A program made the translations under genes and the position numbers. Below are positions 1-20,488 of a stretch of 64,000 nt of DNA, piece by piece. Every line of letters begins with the position of its first letter. The stretch's first letter is position 1. The stretch is from Ochotona curzoniae (taxonomy: Eukaryota; Chordata; Mammalia; Lagomorpha; Ochotonidae): the NCBI RefSeq assembly GCF_017591425.1, contig NW_024466459.1, positions 4,278,001-4,342,000 on the forward strand, in the 5' to 3' direction. The notes under the pieces were generated by a model. The model was not told the DNA's origin. It searched no databases and saw only the letters and a list, made by a program, of their open reading frames with translations.

Positions 1-532
1 GAGTTGTTTGATTTCCTTCTGTAAATCAGTGGGATAAATTTATAGGTTTTCTTGTACAAATTAAAGTTTTAAGGTAGTTCATAATTCGAACCATTTGATA
101 TATTTGGAATACGGTCATGAAATACCTAATTGTATTATAGAAATATCTGCATTATTGGGGTGTTCTTGAAACACTGTGTCGTCTCTTCCCGGCTCTAACA
201 GCGTACCTGAGGCAGGTTGCTTGGAAAGGGCTTTGTTGGCTCGTGATTCTGGAGGCACGAGGTCTGGGAGCCTTGTCCTGCAGTACAGATGTCATGTGGC
301 AGGAGACGTGGTCGCTGCCCGGTGTGCTCTTTCCCACTCGTGAAGCCGCAGGATTCAACCAGGAGGTTCTACACTAAGGACTTGCGTTCACCTAACCACT
401 TGCCAAAGCCCCTTGATAACTGTTAGCATAAAACTCTGGGTATCAGACTCCTATATGAATTTTGGAGGGCAGATGTTTAAATCATAGCGATTATTTATTA
501 AATTTGATATTTAATGGTGCCATAGTTAGAAT

Positions 533-861
533 TTCTTTTTTTAACATTTTTTTTATTGGAAAATGCAGATTTACAGAGAGAAGGACAGACAGATGAGATC
601 TTTCGTCTGCTTGTTCTATCCTCAGATGGCCACAATGGCCAGAACTGAGCCAACCTGAAGCCAGGAGCCAGGAGCTTCTTCTGGGTTTCCCACATGGGTG
701 CAAGGTCCCAAAGCCTTGGGTTGTCCTCTGCTGTTTTCCCAGGCCATAAGCAGGGAGCTGGATGGGAAGTGGAGAGCAGCTGGGACATGAACTGGTGCTC
801 ATATAGGCTGCCCAGCGCATGTAAAGCAAGGACTTTAGCCACTAGGCTGTTGCACCGGGTC
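533..861 (-). repeat. Lagomorph C-type SINE, antisense to PRKAR1A
   Basis: It runs from a T-rich tail (TTTTTATTGGAAAATGCAG) through the family core (CACATGGGTGCAAGGTCCC, CCAGGCCATAAGCAGGGAGC) to the tRNA-like head GCCACTAGGC...GGGTCCC. Confidence 0.85.
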
Positions 862-1669
862 CCGTAATTAGAATTTTAAAAAAAGGAAAAATTAGTCCTT
901 ATGAACAGCCTTGCTATTTTTAAATTGTTGCAGAAATTGTGGTGTTGTCTGGTTTCAGCAGTTTTCAAATGAAGTGCCCTGGAGGCAGGCCATGGGTGTT
1001 CTCTGTTTTGAAATCAAGTGTGTTCCTGGAGGTCTAGTTTTGAAATGGGTCACTGTAAGGTGATCCGTTGTCTTTGGACATCAATAGAGACCTGTCAAAT
1101 GAGCGGATTAAGTTGGTGAGACATTAGGCGTGCATCCTTTTTTAGGGAGTGTTGAATGTGTGGTACTACTTTCAAAATCAGTGTTTAACCACAGCACTGC
1201 TTTAAAAGCCTGACGTGAGTGAAAAGCAGTAATTCTCGAAGTCAATGCTTTGCAGGTGTTTTTACAGTCCGTGTGTGTTAAGCTCGTTGCCTGTTAGGAC
1301 AGTGTGGCACGCCTCTCCCTGTAATCCAGGGTCTGCGTTTACTTCCCTGCAGACCTTCAGCTGGGCTTGAACGGGAGTACCAGGGCTTTGAGCAGGTCAT
1401 TGTTTTATGTATCAGATGGTAATTTGTGTGTCTGAAAATAACGCAGTCAGGTTCTTATGCCTCAGCTAAGGGACTCTGTTTGTGAGACTCAGACCGTTCT
1501 GTAAGTATAATGGACCCCAAAACTCGTGGTTGGCCTGTTGAAGATTTTGTAATTTTAGTTGAGCCCATCATGTGACGTTGGAGTCTGTGTTTTAGCGCTT
1601 TGACTGTGGTAGATCATGAATGATGACCTTTGTGCAGGTCCATGTCACACGCCTTGCTTACGCACATAC

Positions 1670-1745
1670 TCCTTATTTCGGATGTCTGAGGTGGGTGATT
1701 TATCCCCGTTCACAGACGTAGCAGTAAAGCTAAGAGAAACTACCC
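1670..1745 (+). repeat. Possible MIR fragment
   Basis: GATTTATCCCCGTTCACAGACG followed by GTAAAGCTAAGAGAAACTACC-like sequence matches the core pattern of the old mammalian MIR SINE. Confidence 0.4.
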
Positions 1746-3363
1746 TGGACCATAGTGTACTGGGTTAGCCTCCGCTTCAGTAACTTGTAACTCTCAAATG
1801 TCAGTGGCTTGTTGCAAAAGACCGTCTATCTTGGCCATTGCCAGCTTTTTTGGGCTTAGTCTGACTTGTCTTTTTGTATCCATGCATCTGGTTCTGGTCT
1901 GAGCTTTAGCAGCTAACTTGTAAGTGAGCAGTGCTGTCTTCAGGCAGAGAGAACAGAAAGTCAAAGACAGGAATGGCCTGCTCTGATGTGATGCATCTGA
2001 CGCTGGATGGTCTGTGGCCAGGCGTCCTGCCAGGCCTCAGGTCAGAGGGCGGTGGGCAGTTGATCTTCCCTGCAGGGAAGAATGGCAAGGGCAGAGAGGG
2101 ACCAAACGATTGGAGACGTTGAGGACATAAGTGCTGGGGTCAGAATCTGAGAACACGGTTGCCCTGGAAGTAGCCGAGGAGTGTGGAGATTTTCAGATGC
2201 AGCAGAGCTGAAGTGGGAAGTGCCCAGCACAGTGTTAGAAAACAGGTGATTTCAGAACTGGCTCTGAGTCATGGGGTTAGGTTCCCTTCACATAGGAACA
2301 TTGCTGTTTGAAAGGACCTGTTTGCATCCATAAGGCGATGTCAGAATGCTTTTGTTTACTTTCAGAATTATCTGGAAAATTTTGCAGAATACCAAATTAC
2401 ACAATTTCATAACAGTGATAAACTTTGGAAGTCAGGGATGGGTTTTCATTTATGTTCAATCTTGAAGCATAGGGAAGACTTGAGTTTTAAAATTATGTGT
2501 TAATATAGAGAAAACCTTATTGGTTATTGGAACTGCCAGAGAGAAAATGAAGTGAGTTTTCTGAAAACCGTGTTTTTAAAAAATAATTACACATGGCTGA
2601 AAATATGATAATAAAAGAAGAGCAGTAAAAGATCTCCTTCCCGGCAGTGCAGTTGGTGCCCCAGAGGCCGCAGGTGGGCGTCAGTGGACGGCGTGGGCGT
2701 GCTGCCTGGAGGACGGAGGCTCCCCCCGCCCCCAGGACGGGAGGATGCCGCTTGGCTTCACTGTCCCCAGCGTTTGGCTGAAATCAGTGGTACAGCAGAG
2801 GTGGTGTTTCACTCCTGTGCAGGTGGTAGAGTAAATTCTTAGAAATGGTACTAGTTTACTGGGTTAAATAAATATTTGTAATAAAATCTATATAAAAATA
2901 TTCATGTTATTTTTTGTTTCCCTCTGTTACAAAGTAAAAATTAGAAAATGCAGAAAAATGAGAGCAGTAACCCCTTGCTAGATGAAGAAAAGGCCGTGGA
3001 GCTGAAGCGTGGGTGTCCTGCTGGGCGTGGATGCTGTCAGCACCTTCGCGGTCAACGTGCGAGACGAAAGGTCACACGTTATTGTATTGATCCTCATGCC
3101 AAAAGCAGGATCAATTTAATTGCTTTTAACACATTTTTCTTTTCAAAATGTTTCCTAAAATCATTTAATGCTGAATGAATTTGAAAAATGGATTAGAAAA
3201 CTAGTGGAGAAGGGTCAAGTTAGTGAAAGCAAAAGGTGACACATTCTTATATTTCTGTTTTTATTTCTAGCGTAAGAAGTCTTTTTAGGCCTGAGAATTT
3301 CAAGATCCTAGATTTTAAAAAAGTTCTTTTTCAATATGAACTGGTTCAAAAAGAAGTAGTTTC

Positions 3364-3680
3364 TTTTTTTAAAAAAAATTTATTTTTATTGCAAAGTCAG
3401 ATAGAGAGGAGGTGAGACAGAGAGGAAGATCTTCCATCCAATGATTCACTCCCCAAGTGACCACAATGACTGATGCTGCGCCGATCCAAAGCCAGGAGCT
3501 TCTAGGTGTCCCATGTGGGTGCAGGAATCCAAGGCTTTGTGCCATCCTTAGACTGCTTTCCCAGGCCACAGCAGGGAGCTGAATGTGAAGTGGGGCTGCT
3601 GGGATTAGAACCGGCACTCATGTGAGATCCAGTGGGTTCAAGGAGAGGGCTTTAGCCACTAGGCCACCACACCTGGCCCT
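3364..3680 (-). repeat. C-type SINE, first of a three-copy block
   Basis: This is a full-length copy with its tail at the left. The left target duplication (aagaagtagttt, 3351-3362) adjoins its tail. Confidence 0.85.
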
Positions 3681-3683
3681 CTT

Positions 3684-3996
3684 TTTTTCTTTTTATAAAG
3701 ATTTCTTTATTTGAAAGTTACAGAGAAAGAGGGCGAGCCAGGGTTGGGATATTTTGCTCCTCAACTGGTCACTTTGATTGGGCTGAGCTGGGCTGAAGCC
3801 AGGAGCCCAGAACTTCCTCTACCGCTCTCCCGTGCCTGGCAGGGGCTCAAGAATTTGGGCCATCTTCAGCCACTTTCCCTGGCACATGAGCAGGGAACTG
3901 TATCAGAGCTGCGGTGTCCAGGACTTGAACCTGAGCTGACATGGTAAGTTAGCTTTGCACGGAGCAGCTCAGCTTGCTGCACCACAGCTGGCCTCA
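3684..3996 (-). repeat. C-type SINE, second of a three-copy block
   Basis: This copy is older and more diverged, with tail TATAAAGATTTCTTTATTTG and head CACCACAGCTGGCC. Confidence 0.75.
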
Positions 3997-4013
3997 GGAA
4001 GCAGCTTTTTTTT

Positions 4014-4324
4014 TTTGCTTTCTTTCTTTCTTTCTTTTTTTTTTTTTTTTTTTAACATTTACTTATTTCTTTGGAAGGTAGAGTTAGAAGGGGAGAGAGA
4101 GATTGGTCTTTCATCTTTTGGTTTACTGCCACAATGCTTGGCCTGATCAGGAGCCCGGAGCCCAGGTGGGTGCAGGGGCTGAGGGCTTGGGCCCGCCTCC
4201 GCTGGTCCCCCGGGTAGGAGCGTGGAGCTTGATTGGAAATGGAGCAGCTGATGCTTGAGTTGTTGTGCATAGGGGATGTTGGTGCTATTGGCACTTTACC
4301 CACTATGCCACAGCACCAGCCCCC
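4014..4324 (-). repeat. C-type SINE, third of a three-copy block
   Basis: Its tail is expanded into (TTTC)n plus a long T run (4019-4053). The head CCACTATGCCACAGCACCAG directly adjoins the right target duplication at 4325-4336. Confidence 0.8.
4019..4053. repeat. (TTTC)n / poly(T) tract
   Basis: This is an expanded SINE tail of four TTTC units followed by a long T run. Confidence 0.85.
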
Positions 4325-4841
4325 AAGAAGTAGTTTAAAAAACAAACTTGATTGTTTTGTGTAAGAATAAACCCTGATATTAAACAAATTTTCTGGGTGT
4401 GCCAGTTATTAGATCTGCTTTTACTTAAATGCTGTGAATTTCTTGTTTAGTATTTGTGTCTGAGGCCTGGGCTAGAATGTGAATCCCACAGCCACAGGAG
4501 CTGAGTTAGTGACGTAACACGCATCCTTGCTCTCCTTGCCCTGCCTGCGTTATCCCTGTGTCCCGCGGGGTCCTGCTTTCTGCACTAGCACATGGAAAGC
4601 CTTCTTCCTGGGGCTTCGCTCCTGTCGGGCCGGTGGCCACGTCGTGTTTTAATGGCTTTGGCTCGTTGATGAAGGGTAGATGAGCTGTCATCTGAGAGTG
4701 TTCCTTTCCAAACTTTACTTTTTTCCTCCTCATTTGGATTTTTGTTTTTCCCCTGATGTACATTGAAAATGGAAGAGTTTGGTAAGACTGAGATAGACTC
4801 ATCGGAACGTGAGAGTACTGACTTGCCGTGATTTCTTGTAG

Positions 4842-13389
<8,548 letters not shown>

Positions 13390-13503
13390 GATTTGCCTCC
13401 TGTCCCTCCCCTTCTCCCCAAGCTGAGCTTCCTCTTGCAGACTGCTTTCTCCCTGTTGGCAGCGCCAAGTGGCCACTGGCATTGCAGCTTCTTGTCTCTT
13501 TAT

Positions 13504-13570
13504 ATTAAAGTTGCTGTTACCGCACCATTTTTAATTTGGGGCATTACCTGAATGCTCAGACACAAATAAA
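13504..13570 (+). promoter_or_regulatory. Proximal poly(A) signals of PRKAR1A
   Basis: ATTAAA lies at 13504-13509 and AATAAA at 13565-13570, about 115-180 nt beyond the stop, followed by GT/T-rich sequence. They would give a short 3' UTR form. Confidence 0.6.
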
Positions 13571-13704
13571 TAGAAAGACTTCTCTTGGAGATTTTGCTGT
13601 TCCTGCTTCTCTGTGCAATGTTAGTAATATCCAACCTGGGCCGTGAGTGCCATGCTTTTTTGGTGAGGGGAGATCCCAGCACCAATTGAATTATCTTAGA
13701 GTAA

Positions 13705-13712
13705 TGACGTCA
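13705..13712. promoter_or_regulatory. Perfect CRE palindrome TGACGTCA in PRKAR1A 3' UTR
   Basis: This is the full 8-bp cAMP response element that CREB/ATF proteins bind, about 320 nt past the stop of a PKA subunit gene. Function at this 3' position is not established, and chance occurrence is possible. Confidence 0.3.
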
Positions 13713-13808
13713 CAGTGCAAGATTTTTTTTTTTTTTTTGTTAAGTGACATAATTTTCCAGTTGTAAGCATACTTAGACTGTGGCCATATGTGCTGTATTT
13801 CTTTATAG

Positions 13809-13814
13809 AATAAA
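13809..13814 (+). promoter_or_regulatory. Candidate poly(A) signal
   Basis: AATAAA sits in the PRKAR1A 3' UTR about 420 nt past the stop. It is supported only by the hexamer. Confidence 0.35.
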
Positions 13815-15569
13815 TGATTTCTCATTAAATGCTGAGGATTAAGAAAAATGGTTATAGAAAAATCTTAGTCTAGTAGAAAAGAGGTTTGATTGAAGGTAAA
13901 GTAGCTTAGGGACGGAGAAATGCCCATCTGGCTAGTTATGAGATGGGCGTGATCGGTCAGGCTTCCTGTTAGCCAGTCATTGCCTGGTTTGGTTTTACCT
14001 TGTTGTTAGTGTTTCCAGTTCGGAAAGCTTTTTCAGTGTGGCTGTGTATGCCTGCCTTCCAGAAAGCACACCAAATCATCGACTGCTGATGCAAGGCTGT
14101 GACTTAACTACGGCTGCCTCACTCAGAAATTCTGATCAGACGCTGATTTACCTAGCTGGTGCCAAATGCTGATTATCAGATGCTGAGTTGGGAGTAGGGA
14201 CTTGAGGTCTACACCTGGGTTTTTTAGCTTAGAGCTTCTTGTTAAATTATGGCCTTCAATTCACTCCCTTGCGTGTTTAGTTAAATTCTGATTCCAGGAG
14301 ATGGAATTGGTTCAAAGTAGAAACAGGTGAACAAACATCCTGAAAAAGATGGAGGTGATGTTGCTAACGGGAGAAGCCAGGTGACAAAGTTCAGTGTCAG
14401 GAACTTTCTCCCATTCAGTTTTCTGGGCCACAAAATTTGGATAGAATTTTTGACTTGTTCTAACCTCTTCTCTCTGTGTCAGAATTTCTGGTGCGCTGGG
14501 GTGTGGTAGAAGTGTGTCTGCCGCGTCATGTTGGTCTTCAGGGCCGTCCTGCTGGCAGAGTCTGAGGTTGACCTGTCTGGTTGATTCCTTTTTTTTTTTT
14601 CCTTTTTTAAACTAGAGTTTTGAGTCTTAACTGTGTTTCAGTATTTTTCAGCCTTATGTGTTACATTATTCCAATGATACTTAACACTGTATTTTTTGTT
14701 ATTGTTATTTTTTGAAACAAAAGTTTAGCAGCTCCATAAATAATAGGCACTTTGTTTTCCTTGAGCTTTATGTAGAATTTAAAGGGTTACATTAGGGAAG
14801 ACTGCAAACTTGCTCTGGTTAGTAACCCCTCCCCCACTCTCTCCTAGGTGGTGTGAATTGGTCAGTTTTTATTTTTTTTTTCCCCGTAGAGTCGGAAAGC
14901 TTTTAGAGTGCTACTAAGTGCAGAGTAAAATCTGGGAAAAAGGTTTTATTTAGATTTCAGTTTGAGATAGAAAGCCACTGTGTTACAGAATTTTTAATTT
15001 CTAAGGTAATCTACATTGGGGATTTTCTGATTTGTACTTTGTGTTTAGCTGTCTTTTTATATTTGAAAATTAAAATCAAGTTCTGTTCTTATTCACTTAA
15101 AGCTCAATTTGATATTTGTTTAAATGCCAAAAATGTACTTAAATGAATTATTTAGAATGCCATATAATTGCACAGTTTCATATATGTATAGAATCATGCC
15201 CATGTATATTTAGATACTTATACTGCTTTCTAAATGAGTTTAACTCTGAAATCATTTGGCTTGCTGTTTACTCCTTTTTGTAGTTTTAAGCTAAGACGTT
15301 TAAAGATAAGTCTAAATTTGAAAATGATCACATTTAAAGCTTTATCTTTGTGCAGTCGAAGTCTGTGTGAGACCTCCCTGTTGGCATACTTTGGTATTCA
15401 GGGTTTTAGAAGTCATTGTTCTGGGCTTGGTGAGTGAATTACAAGATCTCCTGCTCTGGAAAGTATCGATGGCCAAAGGACCATTTTGTAATGTTTCCTG
15501 GTTACCAGTCTGACTATACTGTGTGCTAATAAGCTCTTCTGTTATAGATTTCCTAATGGTAGGTCACAT

Positions 15570-15575
15570 AATAAA
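15570..15575 (+). promoter_or_regulatory. Candidate distal poly(A) signal of PRKAR1A
   Basis: AATAAA lies about 2.18 kb past the stop, at the end of the repeat-free 3' UTR stretch. It is the likely signal for the long transcript, by inference. Confidence 0.45.
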
Positions 15576-17509
15576 AAGATTAAATGGTTTAAATTCTTGA
15601 ATGAATCAGTTTTTCTTCCTAATCTCCTTTTCATCACCTCTTCCCTCTAGAGGTTCTCATAATGGTGAGAATGAAGTGAAGTCCAGGATCAGTGCTTTGA
15701 AAGAGTACTTGGCGTTGTACGTTGCTGTCAGTTCAGTTGATGAAGAAATGGATCATGTAGCAGAGTTATCTGCTGAGTCGTGGGGGGAAAGATACAAATG
15801 AAAACTGAAAGATGAAATCCGGTTTTATTTTTAGATACGCTAAGTAGATACGCTGAGTAGTAAATTTTATTAGAAAATTAAGTTTGTAAGATAGCATCAA
15901 AAATGACAAAGTTGGGGCAAAATAAGCTTTTATTGGCCTCACCAAGCATAATATTCATAGTTTTGTAAGCAGTTGGCAATCAAGCTTTGATTAATATCTT
16001 AGTCTATAATTTTTGTCTTATTACTGGAGAATTTAATCTACTGGTATTTAATTAACAGCATATTTGATTAAGTGTACCTTTTTTTTAAAAAAAGGGTTGT
16101 GTGTATTTTTTGTGCAAGTTTAACATTCCGTTAGTTAATGATACCAACAAGGGACATGTTAGAAGATGATAATAAAGAATAGAAAAGAAATAACCAAGAG
16201 ACCTATCGTTACTGGAGTATAAGCAAAGGTTGTCCACAAGAATCAGATTCTAGCGTCACTCTTGTACCTGTAGGTTACATTGTTTGTGCTGTGTGTGTTG
16301 TAAGAGGACAGCTGATTGGAGGACAATGGATTAGGTTTACAAACCAGAGGCTTCCAGGCAGGGGTGTGGAAACAGTTGATGGGTTCAGCAGCTAGTTCCC
16401 CGCAGTTTCAAGTCAACTTCGCTCTTTGTTGAGATGTAAATATCTCAATCCCGCCTCCCTTGTGCCTACAGGACAGTCTAAAAAATCTGAGGTTGTTAAT
16501 AAACCTGGCTGTTGACAATAGTCCACACATGTTGTTATTGTGTTACTGGCTCTGTGCACCAAGTCCATCGTTGCTGGATAGTGAAAGTATTATCACAGAT
16601 TATGGAAAAAGTATGTTTGTCTTACTGGACTTATTTTGCTAAGCATAGTGATTTCCAGTTGTGTCCATTTAGTTGCGAAAGACAAGACCTCATTCATTTT
16701 TATGGCTGAGTGGTATTCCACAGTGTAAATGTGCCAGATTTTCTTTATCCAGTCATCCATCGATGCAAAAACAGGGTTGATTCAATTTCTTTGCTATTAT
16801 GAATTGAGCTGCTATAAACATAGGGGTAGGAATTAAACTGTGATGTGCTGATTTCATTTTGTTTGGATGAATTTCTAGGAGTTGGGATGCCTGGCTGCTA
16901 TGGAATATATTTTTAGATGTCTGTGGGATCTCCATGCTGTCTCCCGTAATGGTTGCACTGCTTTACGATCTCACTCAACGGTGGATTAGAATGCATTTCC
17001 GCCACATCCTCACTGGTATTTGTTGTTGGTTTTCATGATAGCCGTTCTGACTGGGGAGAGATGGAACCTCCTTGTGGCTTTAATTTGATTTCTCTGGTAT
17101 TTAGAGATTCTGTGTGTTTTTCTTAAATCTGTTGGCCGTTTGAATTTCATCCTTTGGAAAAAAACTTCATATCCTTTTCCCATATCTTCACTGTTTTGTT
17201 GTTGAGTCTCTTCACTTTTTTACGATCCTGGATATTAGTCTTCTGTCAGTTGTGTAGATTGTGAGTATTGTCCCCCACGCTGTTGGCTGCCTCTTGTTGG
17301 CACTTTCCTAGTTTGATGTAATCCCATTTGTTTGTGTTAGGATTTTCTGTGCTGCTGTGGTCTTTTCCAAGAAGTCTTTGCCTATCTATGCCTGTGTCTT
17401 GAAGAGCGCCTTCGATATTCTCCAGCCATTTTGTGCTGTTAGGATGTGGGGCTAGATCCTTGATCTATTTAGAACTGATTTTTGGTTTTTTTGTTTGTTT
17501 GCTTGTTTG

Positions 17510-17836
17510 TTTTTAAAGATTTATTTATTTATTGGGAAGTTAGATATACAGAGAGGAGGAGAGACAGAGAGGAAGATCTTCTGTCTGATGATTCACTCCC
17601 CAAGTGAGCGCAACGGCCGATGCTATGCCGGTCCGGAGCCAGGATCCAGGAACCTCTTCCAAGTATCCCACATGGGTGCAGGGTCCCAAAGCTTTGGGCC
17701 GTCCTTAACTGCTTTCCCAGGCCACAGGCAGGGAGCTGGATGGGAAGTGGAGCTGCCAGGATTAGAACCGGCGCCCATATGGGATCCCATGTGTTCAAGG
17801 CGAGGACTTTAGCCGCTAGGCCACGCTACCGGGCCC
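17510..17836 (-). repeat. Young C-type SINE nested in L1
   Basis: This is a near-consensus copy (GTGAGCGCAACGGCCGATGC, CCGCTAGGCCACGCTACCGG) flanked by aactgattttt on both sides, a target-site duplication inside L1 sequence. It resembles the copy at 45583. Confidence 0.9.
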
Positions 17837-17926
17837 TATAACTGATTTTTGTAAAACGTGAGATAGGGGTCTTATTTTATAGTTAACATGTAGATCCATT
17901 CCCAGCCCTAGTTGTTGAAGATCTTG

Positions 17927-18120
17927 TATCCACTGGTTCACTCCTTAACGGCTGGAGCTGAGCTGGTCAGAGCCAGGAGCTTCTTGGTCTCCCACATGGG
18001 TGCAGGGTCCCCAAGGCTTTAGGCCATTTTACACTGCTTTCCAAGACCTCAAGCAGGGAGCTGGATGGGAAGTGGAGCAATTGGAACACAAACCGGGGCC
18101 TACTACTGCCCTTTCTGAAC
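17927..18120 (-). repeat. Truncated C-type SINE in L1
   Basis: The core (ATCCACTGGTTCACTCC, CCCACATGGGTGCAGGGTCC) is kept, but both tail and head are missing. L1 sequence continues on both sides. Confidence 0.7.
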
Positions 18121-18162
18121 CCTGATTGATTTTGGTTTTCTTGTCAAAAATTAGTTGGTGGG

Positions 18163-18430
18163 GGGCTGGCACTAGGTAGCCTAGTGGCTAAATCCTGGCC
18201 TTGCAACCTCCCAGATTCCTGTATGGGTGCCGGTTCATGTCCCAGCTGTTCCACCTCCCATGCATCTCCCTGGCTATGGCCTGGGAAAGCAGTAGAGGGA
18301 TGTCCAAAGCCTTGGACCCTGTACCTGCATGGGAGACCCGAAAGAGGCTCCAGGCTCCTGGCTAAGAATTGGCGCAGCTCCAGCCATTTGGACTACTTGT
18401 GGAGTGAACCAGTGGAACTAGCAGATGGAA
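18163..18430 (+). repeat. C-type SINE, plus orientation
   Basis: The head GGCTGGCACTAGGTAGCCTAG is followed by the core in forward sense. It ends at GAGTGAACCAGTGG without the usual tail and sits at the join of two oppositely oriented L1 pieces. Confidence 0.75.
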
Positions 18431-18439
18431 GTGACAGAC

Positions 18440-18866
18440 TCCCCAACTGTAATAATGGCGATGTCAACACTCCACTCTCATGTAAGGACAGATCAACCAG
18501 ACAGAAGATCCACAAGGAAACCACAAACCATGGACCAAGTCAGCCCTGTAAGTACCTATGGAACATTTCGCCTCACAGATGCAGGATCTACATTCATTTC
18601 CTCAGCTGATGGGACATTCTCTAGGATCCACCACATGCTCACATGCGAAGACCACAAGCCAAGTCTCAGCAACTTCAGAATCCCTGATCTCATACCATGT
18701 GTTCTTTACAGCCACCACGTAATGAAGCTGGGAATCAAGAACTCTAGAAATTCGAGAAAGTATACAGACATGTAGACTGAACAGCACACTGCAGAATCAA
18801 CAGTGGGTCATAGAAGGAATCAAAGGAAAATCAATTCTTGGAAATGAATGAAGACACTGGCACAAT
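18440..18866 (+). mobile_element. L1 ORF2 endonuclease-region remnant
   Basis: The translation contains GTFSRIHHML and IPCVLYSHHVMKLGIKN, which resemble the end of the L1 ORF2 endonuclease domain. Stops and gaps break the frame. Its orientation is opposite to the L1 piece at 16580-18162. Confidence 0.7.
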
Positions 18867-20094
18867 ATGTTGCTGAAGTCGTCTGGGGTGGACGAGTCCC
18901 ACGGTAGCAGGTGCTGCTCCCTTCAGCCGCACAGTGTGCTGCAGCTGCAGAGGCGGCAGGGTGTTATGCTCTGGCTGCCTCTGTTCTGCCTCAGGAGCTC
19001 ACACAGCCTCTCCCCTCAGGGCTTGTCGCACGTTGCCCACTGCAGGCCACTAGGCATCGTGGAGGGGTGTGGATGGATTTACCCTATGGCGTGCAGCATT
19101 GCAGAGTATGCCTTGGCTGCCACAAACCCGCAGGGCCAGGCACCTTCAAAATGGGGGCTTCTTGCCATCAGCTTTGGTGCCCTATAGGAGAATGGGGCAA
19201 AGGAGTGTGTTGCCTAATGGCAGCCCACCAGGATCTCCCCGCCCGCAGCGCTTATCTGAACCCGGAGCCGGTGAGATTACACCAGGCAGTGTCTGTCATT
19301 AGGTAACACCATGTACCCCAGCCTCTTCCATCATGACCCGTGGTGTGGTGGCTCTTGAAACGGTGATGAGCTGTGGCTCACGCTGGCCGCTGATTGTCCT
19401 CTGCAGGGACTCCAAGCGTTGTTTCTGAACTCTGTCCTCTGTTCTACTGTTTCTCTTTGCTCTGTTACTGAGAGTTTCTGTGAGTTGAACTTGTGGAAAT
19501 GGAGCCGTGGTTCATTCGCCGCAGAGAGCAGCTGGATGCCGCTGTCACCGTCCACAGGGTCCCGTGCTGATAGTCTCTAACATGAAATAGAGTTGGAGGC
19601 TGTGAGTTAATCGTCAATATACACATTTAGGAATGCTTTTATGTGTCGTACAAATAAAACCTTGTTTCTGATAGCATGCCTGTCCCCCAGGTTTCCCGGG
19701 AGTGACACAAGGAGGCTGTACTCACGTGCAGAGGAGTTGGACACGTGGTGTGCTGCTTTGTACATGAGCATGGCGTCAGGTTCTACTTCCTTTTCCTAAC
19801 TGGAGATGACTTGTAGAATCAGTGCAGTGTCACTAGTCCTGGGTTGACCGCCCTGGTTGTGATTTGCTTTTCCCTGTAAAACTGTGTCTGTGACTCTATA
19901 GAATGTGTAATTACCACATGCAAAGGAATTAATGATATTTTTCAGTCTTCAAATTGAAATTGACTTCCTAACACTATGGAAGGCTGATAAGCTTTGCCAG
20001 ACCATATTCCCCCAGTGTACACACTGCACAATTCCCTTCCGTTTTTTAGTTTGCTCTCAGTAGTCACATGAAAAATTTCATGTAGAGTTTTAAA

Positions 20095-20166
20095 AATAAT
20101 TTATTTTGAAAATGTGTGCTGACATCACAGCCAGCTATTTTACGTGCTGTGCCACAACGGTGATCC
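20095..20166 (-). repeat. Short SINE-derived fragment
   Basis: A tail-like AATAATTTATTTTGAAAATG is joined directly to head-like GCTGTGCCACAACG, suggesting a SINE with a large internal deletion. Confidence 0.45.
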
Positions 20167-20179
20167 CAAGAGAAATTAC

Positions 20180-20488
20180 GTATTTTTTTTTTTTTATCAG
20201 AAAGGCAGATTTACAGAAAGGAGGAGAGACAGGAATATCTGCCTCATCCACTGGTTCACCCCCCAAATGACTGCAAGGCTGGAGCTGAGCCAATCCAAAG
20301 CCAGGAGCCACCTCTGGGTCTGCCATGTGGGTGCAGGGCCAAGGCTTTGGGCCATCCTCTACTGCTTTCCCAGGCCACAAGCAGGGAGCTGGATGGGAAG
20401 TGGAGCTGCCGGGATTAGAACTGGCACCCATATGGGATCCTGATGCATTCAAGACAAGGGTTGAGCCACTAAGCTATTGCTCTGGGCC
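20180..20488 (-). repeat. C-type SINE
   Basis: This is a full-length copy with a T13 tail and head GCTATTGCTCTGGGCCC. Confidence 0.85.

Larger units (their letters stand above)
1..4841 (+). other. PRKAR1A: PRKAR1A intron 2 (3' part)
   Basis: No exon is found here: the sequence encoding residues 1-59 is absent. It holds four antisense SINEs (from 533, 3364, 3684 and 4014), a MIR-like stretch near 1.67 kb, and otherwise apparently unique sequence. The acceptor for exon 3 is at 4840-4841. Confidence 0.8.
13390..15595 (+). other. PRKAR1A: PRKAR1A 3' UTR (probable extent)
   Basis: This stretch follows the stop codon, has no other gene and no SINE, and is AT-rich. It contains several poly(A) signals. 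PRKAR1A is known for a long 3' UTR with alternative polyadenylation. The right-hand limit is inferred from the last well-placed AATAAA at 15570; I cannot see the cleavage site itself. Confidence 0.6.
16580..18162 (-). mobile_element. L1 LINE remnant (ORF2 3' part and 3' end), split by two SINEs
   Basis: On the minus strand this matches the well-known 3' portion of mammalian L1. Readable signatures on + include TTTTTATGGCTGAGTGGTAT, TTTCTTTATCCAGTCATCC and CTTGTCAAAAATTAGTTGG. SINEs at 17510-17836 and about 17927-18120 interrupt it. The reading frame is destroyed. Confidence 0.8.

Noticed and set aside
2948..3178. Possible PRKAR1A exon 2
   Set aside because: The translation has none of the dimerisation-domain sequence and no suitable splice sites; exon 2 lies outside the window.
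18425..18775. 116-codon frame resembling an enzyme
   Set aside because: It is a broken remnant of the L1 ORF2 endonuclease region.
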